Source: Oscillospiraceae bacterium (GTDB taxonomy: Bacteria > Bacillota > Clostridia > Oscillospirales > Ruminococcaceae). Taken from it: a DNA stretch of 16,345 nt. The stretch is taken from NCBI GenBank assembly GCA_003531585.1, contig DQFX01000074.1, positions 1 through 16,345 of the forward strand, in the 5' to 3' direction. Positions 7,705 to 15,200 of the stretch are shown piece after piece (the stretch's first letter is position 1; every line of letters begins with the position of its first letter). The translations under genes and the position numbers were made by a program. Below the pieces are notes generated by a model that searched no databases, was not told the DNA's origin, and saw nothing but the letters and a program-made list of their open reading frames with translations.

Positions 7705-7734
7705 TTGACAAATCCGCTCCCGGCATGCTGTAAT
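7705..7734 (+). promoter_or_regulatory. possible distal promoter for scfA
   Basis: A consensus -35 TTGACA (7705-7710) is followed after 18 bp by TGTAAT (7729-7734) with extended -10 TGC. The -10 is weak, or the spacing long if TAATAA at 7731 is used. It is less convincing than the proximal promoter. Confidence 0.4.
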
Positions 7735-7766
7735 AATAAAAAGTTGAAAAAACTTCGCGTTTCCCC

Positions 7767-7795
7767 TTGAAATATTCGTAGAAATATGGTATACT
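7767..7795 (+). promoter_or_regulatory. proximal promoter of scfA
   Basis: TTGAAA (7767-7772), exactly 17 bp, TATACT (7790-7795) with extended -10 TGG. It gives a leader of about 45 nt before the scfA ribosome binding site. Confidence 0.75.
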
Positions 7796-7848
7796 GTTAA
7801 TAATCGCAGGAAAATACCCTGCAATCAATCACGAAAGAGGTGTCTGAT

Positions 7849-7992
7849 TTGAAGCACATCACAACCATCAACAAGGCTAACCTGAAGGCTTCCGCTGTTA
7901 AGGGCGGCTGCGGCAAGTGCCAGAGCTCCTGCCAGTCTGCTTGCAAGACTTCCTGCACAGTTGCAAACCAGAAATGTGAGTCTGAAAAGTAA
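7849..7992 (+). CDS. scfA: SCIFF ranthipeptide precursor
   Basis: A 47-residue peptide, too short for most gene callers. The leader reads MKHITTINKANLKASAVKGG. The core carries six cysteines (C21, C24, C28, C32, C36, C43) in CGKCQSSCQSACKTSC, followed by TVANQKC, the signature of the 'six cysteines in forty-five' family. In the characterised Thermoanaerobacter homologue the maturase joins Cys32 to Thr37; both positions are present here with identical numbering. The start is TTG at 7849, with AAAGAGGTG ending 6 nt upstream. It has its own promoter and is separated from its maturase gene by a hairpin terminator, so the precursor should be made in excess. The mature peptide's role is not settled; signalling has been proposed in clostridia. 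Confidence 0.95.
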   Translation: MKHITTINKANLKASAVKGGCGKCQSSCQSACKTSCTVANQKCESEK

Positions 7993-8014
7993 TATCCACC
8001 GATATTACACACGA

Positions 8015-8043
8015 TGGGCGGAACTGTTCCGCCCAGTTTTTTT
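8015..8043 (+). terminator. intercistronic terminator/attenuator between scfA and scfB
   Basis: A perfect 9-bp stem (TGGGCGGAA 8015-8023 with 8027-8035), CTG loop and seven Ts (8037-8043) start 22 nt after the scfA stop. No good promoter is visible between it and scfB, so scfB is probably transcribed by read-through, giving much precursor and little enzyme. Confidence 0.85.
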
Positions 8044-8155
8044 GATATGATCACACCGGTTTGTATATCGCGTTCCGCGCATATGTCCCCGTTTCCGGAC
8101 TATGCCGCAGCGATCACCGCACAGAAAGATATTTACATAGAAAGGCGAAATTCCG

Positions 8156-9553
8156 ATGATACACAAGTTCAAACAGCTCGGCTACAACATAGTGCTCGAC
8201 GTCAACAGCGGCGCTGTCCACCTCCCCGACGACTGCGCGTACGACATGCTCGACTTCGTTGACGCCCCCATGACCGAGGAAATGCCCGCTGACCTCCCCG
8301 CAAAGCTTCCGAAGTACTTCGAAAACGAAGTGCGCGAGAGCTACGCCGAGCTTTACCAGCTCTACAGGGACGGCGCGCTCTTCGCCGAGGACGACTACGA
8401 AAAGTACAGCGACACAATGGTCAAGTCCCCGGTAAAGTCCATGTGCCTGAACGTTTCCCACGACTGCAACCTCCGCTGCGAGTACTGCTTCGCGCAGCAG
8501 GGCGACTTCGGCGGCGAGCGCTGCATTATGACCCCCGAGACCGGCAAGAAGGCTATCGACTTCCTTATCGAGCGCTCCGCCAACCGCGAGCAGCTCGAGC
8601 TTGACTTCTTCGGCGGCGAGCCTCTCATGGCGTGGGATACGGTAGTACAGACCGTTGAATACGCGCGCTCCATCGAGAAGCAGCACGGCAAGCGCTTCCG
8701 CTTCACGATAACCACCAACGGTATCCTGCTCGACGATGAGAAGATAGACTACATCAACCGCGAGATGAGCAACTGCGTGCTCTCCCTCGACGGCCGCCGC
8801 GAGGTCACCGACCGTATCCGAAAGACCATAAACGGCAAGAGCTGCTTCGACATCATCGTGCCGAAGTTCCAGAAGCTGGTTCAGAACCGCGGAACCAAGG
8901 ACTACTACGTCCGCGCGACCTTCACAAAGTATAATCTCGATTTCACCGACGATATCCTCGCAATGCGCGATCTGGGATTCGTTCAGCTTTCCGCTGAGCC
9001 AGTGGTTACCGACCCCTCGATGCCCTACGCCATCAACGAGGAGGATCTCCCCCGCGTATTCTCCGAGTACGACAAGCTGTGCGACGTCATGGCGAACCGC
9101 ACCGAGGACAAGTTCAACTTCTTCCACTTCATGGTGGACCTCAACGCCGGTCCCTGCGCGATAAAGCGCCTGCGCGGCTGCGGCTGCGGCAACGACTACG
9201 TTGCGGTGGAGCCTCACGGCGATATCTACCCCTGCCACCAGTTCGTTGGAATAGAGCAGTGGAAAATGGGCAACCTTTATGACGGAACATTCAACGACGA
9301 TATCAAGACATATTTCTCGAAGGTACACGTCTACAGCAAGGAAGGCTGCCGCAGCTGCTGGGCGAAGTTCTTCTGCTCCGGCGGATGCAACGCTAACAGC
9401 TTCATCTACGAGGGCGATGTGAAGAAGCCCTACAAGATCGCCTGTGAAATGCAGAAGAAGCGCCTTGAGTGCGCAATCGCCCTTGCGGCTGACAGAGCCG
9501 TGAAGGGTCACGAGGCTCCCTCGATGAGCGAGGCTCCCGCAAGCATGGGCTGA
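8156..9553 (+). CDS. scfB: SCIFF thioether maturase, radical SAM/SPASM
   Basis: A 465-residue enzyme that installs thioether bonds in the SCIFF peptide. Residues 1-85 form the N-terminal domain expected to bind the precursor leader (RRE/PqqD-like). The radical SAM cluster motif is CNLRCEYC (C104, C108, C111), with GGEP at 153-156 for SAM binding. The C-terminal SPASM region is cysteine-rich (C334, C342, C344, C360, C398, C401, C407, C411, C430), fitting two auxiliary 4Fe-4S clusters as in the homologue CteB. The start is ATG 8156, with AAAGG about 11 nt upstream. It lies 163 nt after scfA across a terminator. No frameshift and no missing cluster ligand is seen. The last 15 residues are a low-complexity tail. 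Confidence 0.95.
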   Translation: MIHKFKQLGYNIVLDVNSGAVHLPDDCAYDMLDFVDAPMTEEMPADLPAKLPKYFENEVRESYAELYQLYRDGALFAEDDYEKYSDTMVKSPVKSMCLNVSHDCNLRCEYCFAQQGDFGGERCIMTPETGKKAIDFLIERSANREQLELDFFGGEPLMAWDTVVQTVEYARSIEKQHGKRFRFTITTNGILLDDEKIDYINREMSNCVLSLDGRREVTDRIRKTINGKSCFDIIVPKFQKLVQNRGTKDYYVRATFTKYNLDFTDDILAMRDLGFVQLSAEPVVTDPSMPYAINEEDLPRVFSEYDKLCDVMANRTEDKFNFFHFMVDLNAGPCAIKRLRGCGCGNDYVAVEPHGDIYPCHQFVGIEQWKMGNLYDGTFNDDIKTYFSKVHVYSKEGCRSCWAKFFCSGGCNANSFIYEGDVKKPYKIACEMQKKRLECAIALAADRAVKGHEAPSMSEAPASMG

Positions 9554-9566
9554 CGAATATTCACAG

Positions 9567-9603
9567 CCGGCGGGAAAAGTGCGAATTTTCCCGCCGGTTT
9601 TTT
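9567..9603 (+). terminator. scfB terminator
   Basis: A perfect 12-bp stem (CCGGCGGGAAAA 9567-9578 with 9586-9597), 7-nt loop and TTTTTT (9598-9603), 13 nt after the scfB stop. Confidence 0.93.
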
Positions 9604-9668
9604 ACCATTTCCTTCAGCTTTATTTAATTGATTATTCAAATTTGTTTCACCGTATCGACACATTAGGC

Positions 9669-9677
9669 TGATATAAT
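9669..9677 (+). promoter_or_regulatory. htrA promoter (extended -10)
   Basis: A perfect TATAAT (9672-9677) carries extended -10 TGA. No good -35 lies at 17 bp; TCGACA (9655-9660) is too close at 11 bp. An extended -10 promoter, or one needing an activator, is likely. It gives a leader of about 70 nt. Confidence 0.55.
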
Positions 9678-9755
9678 TTAATCACAGCAAGGGAGATACG
9701 GAAAACCGGGAATCCTCCCCTACATATCCGGTCTGAAAGAAAGGACGAATGATTT

Positions 9756-11141
9756 ATGTATGACTATAACGGCATGAACGAGACACAGAATACACAGGAA
9801 CTTCATGATACACAGAACGCCCAGAACGTACAGAGCGCTCAGAATACACAGCCCGAAATGAACTTCACCGAACAGCAGCCCCCGAAGAAGCCCAGGACCC
9901 ACCGCACCGGAAAGATCGTAGCCATCGTGGCAGCGATAGCGGTACTCTGCGGCGGCGCGGGATTCGGCGGAGCCTTCGCAGCTAACAAGGCGAGCCAGCT
10001 CCTGATAGGCGGAGCCTCCCAGTCCGAGAGCGTAAGCTCCTCTGCGGACAGCACCACAAGCACCAGCGCTTCCGAAAGCAGCGTCCCCGAGGGCGCGCAG
10101 GACGTACTGAACACGCTTCAGTCCGGCGTTGTCGACCACACCTCCTCCGGAACTGCCGAGCGCAACAGCGACGGCACATACGCCTACACAAGAGACCTGG
10201 TATCCGCAGTCAAGGATTCCATCGTATATATTGAGGTCTATGTAAACTACCGCGGTCAGGAGACTCTCTACGGCGCGGGCAGCGGCATCATCATCTCTAA
10301 GGACGGCTACATCATCACCAACGCGCATGTTGCCGAGAACGACTACTACACCGTTACAAAGCTGGTAGTCAACGTCAACACCACCGACCCGAACAACGGC
10401 ACCAGCGTGTCCACAGCGTACGAAGCAGATCTGTTAGGCTCCGACACCGACACCGACCTCGCAGTGCTGAAGATCAAGCCCGACAGCGACCTCCCCGCCG
10501 CTGCACTGGGCGACTCCGACAAGCTGAGCCTCGGCGACGATGTTGTTGTAATAGGCAACCCGCTCGGTCTTGAGACATCCGTTTCCAAGGGCGTTGTTTC
10601 CGGTCTGAACAGACAGGTTTACGACGACAACAGCATTTCCGCTATCCAGACGGATACGGCGATCAACAGCGGTAACTCCGGCGGCGGCCTGTTCAATATG
10701 TACGGCGAGGTAGTCGGCGTAGTTAACATGAAGCTCATCAACGACAACGCTGAGAATCTTGGCTTTGCGATCACTATCAACGACGCAAAGTCGGTCATCA
10801 ACGACCTCATCACCAAGGGCTACGTTTCCGGCAGACCGATACTCGGCATCACCTGCGTTCAGGTAAGCGACTATGTAGGCGCGGTCAGAGGCATGACTCC
10901 GGGTCTTGTGGTTACTGATATCGACCAGGATATGGCGATAGCCTCCAGCGGTCTGGTAGTTGGCGATACCATCACAGCTATCAACGGCACCGACGTACGC
11001 ACAGTCGACGAGGTATCCGAGATACTCAAGGACAAGAAGCCGGGCGATACTGTTACGGCAACGGTAGTAAGAACCGATTCCCGCGGCAGGGATAAGTCGG
11101 TGGATATCGAGATCACACTCTCCGAGTATACCGGTAACTGA
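9756..11141 (+). CDS. HtrA/DegP-like membrane-anchored serine protease with PDZ domain
   Basis: A 461-residue envelope quality-control protease. Residues 1-50 are a cytoplasmic tail rich in Gln and Asn with repeats of the type TQN/AQN. One transmembrane anchor spans about 53-76. A Ser/Thr-rich linker covers about 88-110. The trypsin-like domain has the triad H191 (ITNAHVAE), D234 (TDTDLAVLKI) and S308 (NSGNSGGGLF). A single PDZ domain covers about 360-455 (GLVVTDIDQD, then GDTITAINGTDV). This is the standard Gram-positive HtrA layout. The start ATG 9756 has AAGGA ending 10 nt upstream. It has its own promoter behind the scfB terminator. It is the only protease near scfA, but nothing in the sequence ties it to that peptide. 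Confidence 0.93.
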   Translation: MYDYNGMNETQNTQELHDTQNAQNVQSAQNTQPEMNFTEQQPPKKPRTHRTGKIVAIVAAIAVLCGGAGFGGAFAANKASQLLIGGASQSESVSSSADSTTSTSASESSVPEGAQDVLNTLQSGVVDHTSSGTAERNSDGTYAYTRDLVSAVKDSIVYIEVYVNYRGQETLYGAGSGIIISKDGYIITNAHVAENDYYTVTKLVVNVNTTDPNNGTSVSTAYEADLLGSDTDTDLAVLKIKPDSDLPAAALGDSDKLSLGDDVVVIGNPLGLETSVSKGVVSGLNRQVYDDNSISAIQTDTAINSGNSGGGLFNMYGEVVGVVNMKLINDNAENLGFAITINDAKSVINDLITKGYVSGRPILGITCVQVSDYVGAVRGMTPGLVVTDIDQDMAIASSGLVVGDTITAINGTDVRTVDEVSEILKDKKPGDTVTATVVRTDSRGRDKSVDIEITLSEYTGN

Positions 11142-11160
11142 TTCATTCCAGGCTGAATAA

Positions 11161-11196
11161 TCAAAGGCGGACAGCTTTCGGGCTGCCCGCCTTTGA
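11161..11196 (+). terminator. htrA terminator stem (T-run displaced)
   Basis: A strong 14-bp hairpin 20 nt after the htrA stop, but followed by CCGTCG in place of Ts. The same right arm recurs at 11382-11395 with TTTTT behind it, as if an insertion had separated the stem from its T-run. The left arm can pair with either copy. Confidence 0.55.
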
Positions 11197-11399
11197 CCGT
11201 CGAAAAAGTCCCGTTGGGACTTTTCCGCCGAACATCCGCGCCGCGCGCACGGTTTGTCGGCTTTGCCGACAAACCGCACACTTGCGCGGATAGAAGTATT
11301 TTTTGACCCGGCAAAGCTGGGTCAAAAAATGGATTTCAAATGCCCGCTTCGCGGGCAAAAGACACTTTTTCGACAAGCAGCGGCTGCCCGCCTTTTTAT
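11161..11399. repeat. palindrome cluster between htrA and the PHP phosphatase
   Basis: Nearly every base lies in a hairpin. H1: 11161-11170/11187-11196, with inner CAGC/GCTG. H2: 11204-11212/11216-11224. H3: 11251-11261/11265-11275 inside outer arms 11234-11241/11284-11291. H4: 11298-11309/11319-11330, extendable to about 15 bp with an AAA loop. H5: 11341-11347/11351-11357. An 11-bp inverted repeat (11199-11209 with 11364-11374, GTCGAAAAAGT) encloses H2-H5. GGCTGCCCGCCTTT occurs directly at 11181-11194 and 11382-11395, the second copy running into TTTTT. It looks like a REP/MITE-type insertion in the convergent terminator; it has no coding capacity of its own. Confidence 0.8.
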
Positions 11400-11445
11400 T
11401 AGGAATTCAAAAACTGGTTTGAAGGTGAACGCCAGCTGAATAAAT

Positions 11446-12237
11446 TCAAATTCTGATAAATTCCGGCTTCCTTCTGCGGAACACCGCGTAATACTTAAAT
11501 CCTGCGTCCCTGAGGATATCCTCCGCCTTATCGAACTCCCAGGCGTAATGCTCCGCTTTATGCCCATCGGAGCCTACGGTTATCATCTCACCGCCAAGCT
11601 CGCGGTATCGCTTCAGGATCTCGGGGTGCGGGTGCGCCCAGCCAAGTCCGTATTTCAGACCCGCTGTGTTCAGCTCGATCCCCTTCCCCATGCTTATCAG
11701 AGTTTTCAGTATCTCGTCCGTGATATCGGAATACTCGGCAGGGCAATACGCCTTCGCGCGGCAGTACCTCACGATGTAATCCAGGTGCCCGTAAACGTCG
11801 AAGCCGTCAAACGTCCGGATATTCGCCAGTATGCTCTCGAAATAGCGCAGAATTCCGTTGTGGTCGCCGTATTTCTCGAAGTACTCCGGATAGTAGGGGT
11901 CAACGCCGCCGACCAGGTGCGAGGAGCCTATCACGAAATCAAAGTCCCAGGCTCCCACATACTCCCTGAGCCGCGGCGCGAGGTAGTCCATCAGCCCCAG
12001 CTCCACGCCGAAAAGCACCTCTATCCTCCCGCGGAACTCCTCTCGCAGCTCCACCAGGCGGGAACGGTACGCGGCGGCGTCCAGCAGGAACTCCCCGCCG
12101 GGGTAGTCCATGTCCATGTGCTCGGTGAAGCATACCGTTTTCAGACCCTTTTCCACCATCGCGGAAAGGGCGTTTTCCATCGGCTCTTCGCTGTCAGACG
12201 AAAAACTCGTGTGAGCGTGGAGGTCAGCCGTTATCAT
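11446..12237 (-). CDS. PHP-family phosphatase, histidinol-phosphatase (HisJ/HisK) type
   Basis: A 263-residue PHP-domain metal-dependent phosphoesterase. Expected metal ligands are all visible: H7 and H9 (DLHAHTSFSSD), E39/H40 (FTEHMD), E79 (GVELGL), H107 (GSSHLV), H151 (YGHLDY), and D224/H226 (SDGHKA). Overall pattern and length fit HisK histidinol-phosphate phosphatase. The start is ATG 12237 with AAAGGAG upstream; the frame is open further but unsupported. It overlaps the end of the polysaccharide fusion gene by 14 nt, so it is probably translationally coupled to it. PHP enzymes of the CpsB/YwqE group dephosphorylate tyrosine in capsule operons, so an envelope role is an alternative suggested by context, though the N-terminal motif is not CpsB-like. 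Confidence 0.85.
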   Translation of the reverse strand: MITADLHAHTSFSSDSEEPMENALSAMVEKGLKTVCFTEHMDMDYPGGEFLLDAAAYRSRLVELREEFRGRIEVLFGVELGLMDYLAPRLREYVGAWDFDFVIGSSHLVGGVDPYYPEYFEKYGDHNGILRYFESILANIRTFDGFDVYGHLDYIVRYCRAKAYCPAEYSDITDEILKTLISMGKGIELNTAGLKYGLGWAHPHPEILKRYRELGGEMITVGSDGHKAEHYAWEFDKAEDILRDAGFKYYAVFRRRKPEFIRI

Positions 12238-15200
12238 CGCTGTTCTCCTTTGCCGGGTTTGCCTGTGTGGATCCCGCCTGCTTTTCGGCTTCCTCACGCT
12301 GTTTGTCCTCTACCGTCTTTATCGCGCGGACGCTCTCGAGAAGGCTGCTGATGTCCTCCTTGCTGGGAGTGCGCGCCATGCGCTCCTGACGGCGCTTTTC
12401 CTTTTCAGCCTTTTCGTTTTCAACGCCGGTACGCACCGCAGCGGCAAGTATCTGGGCTGCGTCTGCCGCCTGCTTTTTCAGTTCCGGATCGACCGGCTTT
12501 TCAACCACGGGAGCCTCAGGAATGTAGTCCTCGTCGACTGCAACGCGGCGGTCGGCGCGGCGGTTGATGGTGTTCAGCGCGGCTCCCACGCCGAGGAGTA
12601 TCCAGAATACCGGCGCAACGCTCACTACCGAGTCGTTGAACATTCCGGCGGCAAGATATCCCACGATGCCGAGCATTACGGATATACCCATCGCCTGCTC
12701 CGTGCGGTATTCGCGCCTGAGAGCGTACAGCCGGAAGCAGTCCACAAGGTAGAATACCACGATCCCGAGGAACGCCAGCAGCGCGATAAGTCCGCTGGAG
12801 TAGAATATCTGGAGATACATGTTGTGCGGCTTGTCGACCGTTACATAGAAGCCTTCATTGAACTGCTCGTATGAGTAGTACTTTGCGAGAACATCGTTCT
12901 GCGGGAAGTTATAGGTGAACGTATCAGGGCCGTATCCGGTAAACAGGCAGTTTCCGAGAAGCGGCAGAGTGCGCGACCAGATGTAGCCTCTCGAGGAACC
13001 GAGCTCCTCCTTGCCCTCAAAGCCGATGTGCTCTGCATTTACAGGAGCGAAAGCGGTCATTGTGTTGGGGTGGACCATCTTGATGGCAGTTCCGGTGTAC
13101 TTGAAATACAGCGAGTTTGTAAAATCCCTGTAGAAGTTAAGGCATACAAGGTCGCGGTCGTAAATTGAGCCGTTTTCGTCTGCGGTCAGAAGAAGGGACA
13201 CATCATTCATGATGTCATTCTTGAAGTACATTCTCTCGGTGTAGAACAGGTCTACGATATCGTCTGTGTACTCCGTGAAGAACAGCCTGTTATAGTCGGT
13301 ATCGTACTCAATGTAAACAGTAGAGCCGTTGAGATCCACCGTTACGGTTCCGTAGGTGCTGTCGGTGCCGATGCTGCCGTTTCCGTCGGGGTCGTCAAGA
13401 ACATAGTCTATATCACTGTTAAGCACAAGAGAGCCGGAATCGTCCACATTGAACCACGCCTGTGCTCCGTTGACCTTTACAGTCGCTATCATGTTGGCGT
13501 AATCAAATCCGGCTACAAGGCCGTCTAATTCGGGATTCTGCTCCAGCCTGATGGTGGATTTCATCGGAAGCGCGTTTCCGTTTTCATCTGTGAAGGTGTA
13601 CACCTTCGCATCGCTGTCGTAGCCTATCACAGCGGTGGCTTCCTGACCGGTCAGCTTTACGGTGCCGTCGTTCTGGACGTCTATCTCACGCAGTGGGAGC
13701 TTGTCGAACAGGTCGGCGTCCTCGCTGTCAGCGGGCAGGAACATGCCAACGGCTTCGTTCACGATGGAGGGTATACGCGAGAACAGGCGGTTGCCAAGCG
13801 CGAAGTTTGCTCCCACGAGCACCACAGCTATCGAAGCGACTGTGATAACGCAGGGCTTCCAGTGCTTTGCGATCACCCGGGCGAAAACTATGATTCCGAC
13901 CACGAGCGCGGCTGCAATGGCGACGATACCGCTTCGTGCGGAGCTTCCCAGCAGCATGAACACGGAAAGCAGGTCGAACACGATGAACAGCACTCGGTAA
14001 ACTGCCTTCTTCGAATACATTGCCATAACGGTGAACAGCGGAATGATAAGTCCGGTGAAGCTGCCCATGTAGTTGCTGTTATAAAGCGCACCGTACGCCA
14101 TTCCGTTTCGGATATCGACGGAAACGCCTGTCCAGCGGAGGTCGTTGCTGCAAACGAGGTTAACGAACCAGTCGTACTGGAGCAGGTTGTTGTTAAAGAA
14201 CTGGAACGCCGACAGCACCGCGTTGAATCCAACGCAGATGAACAGCGCTATAGCAACGAACTTAAAGTTTCCGGAAGTACGGAACGCGTACATCGTAAAC
14301 AGGAACATCACGAAATAGCACGCGATGGTGTAGAATCCCTCGGCACGGTCGTACTCGCCGTTGAACGCTATCTGGCTGTAAAGCGAATTCGCTGCGGAGG
14401 CGAGGGTCATGATGACGTATACAACGGAACAGCCCACGTACACGAACGAACGCTTTTCAACGCGTCTGAACAGCGACAGACAGCATACCAGCGCCATTCC
14501 TATCATTATCATCGCAAGCACGACTGCCGCAAGAGACTTCCCCTGCGAGTAGAAATCTATAAGCTGGTAGGTGGTGCCGGAATCTCCGCTTACAACGGTG
14601 CCGCCGTTGTACATGTAGGTCTGCTGTAGGTCAGTCACTACGGTCTGGATATTGATTATGATGGGGATAAGCGCAAGGGCTATCACCGACGGCAGGAACA
14701 TCACAAGCGCCAGCAGGTCGGTTTTTCCTTCTGTTTTTTTCATATTAGTTTTCTCCGGTCTGTATGGTTTTATGTATTTTTTGCTCCCGGGTTTGTCCGG
14801 GTTCAGCTTTTCTTTGTTCATGAAGCCGCTCAGGGCGGTTCTTATCAGTATTCCGATATCCAGGAAGAAGCTCCAGTTTTCTATGTAGCGGATATCGTAT
14901 TCTATGCGCTTTTCAATGGAGGTGTCCCCGCGGTAGCCGTTGACCTGGGCAAGTCCGGTGATTCCCGGCTTTACCTGATGCTTTATCATGTACATCGGTA
15001 TCTTGTCCTTGAAGTCGTTGACGTAAAACGGTATCTCCGGGCGCGGGCCAACAAGGCTCATATTGCCTTTCAGCACGTTTACAAGCTGCGGAAGCTCGTC
15101 TATCGAGAATTTCCGTATAAACGCGCCGAATTTAGTGCGGCGGGGGTCGGCGTCCGTGCTCCAGGCGGTGTCGCTGACGGCGCTGTCGCGCATGGATTTC

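Noticed and set aside
8114..9511. 465-residue open frame antisense to scfB
   Set aside because: It mirrors the strongly biased codons of scfB, has no ribosome binding site and no recognisable domain, while the sense frame has all radical SAM and SPASM cysteines.
11161..11399. CRISPR array or tRNA/rRNA in the palindrome cluster
   Set aside because: The hairpins differ in sequence and spacing, there are no regular repeats and spacers, and no tRNA cloverleaf could be folded.
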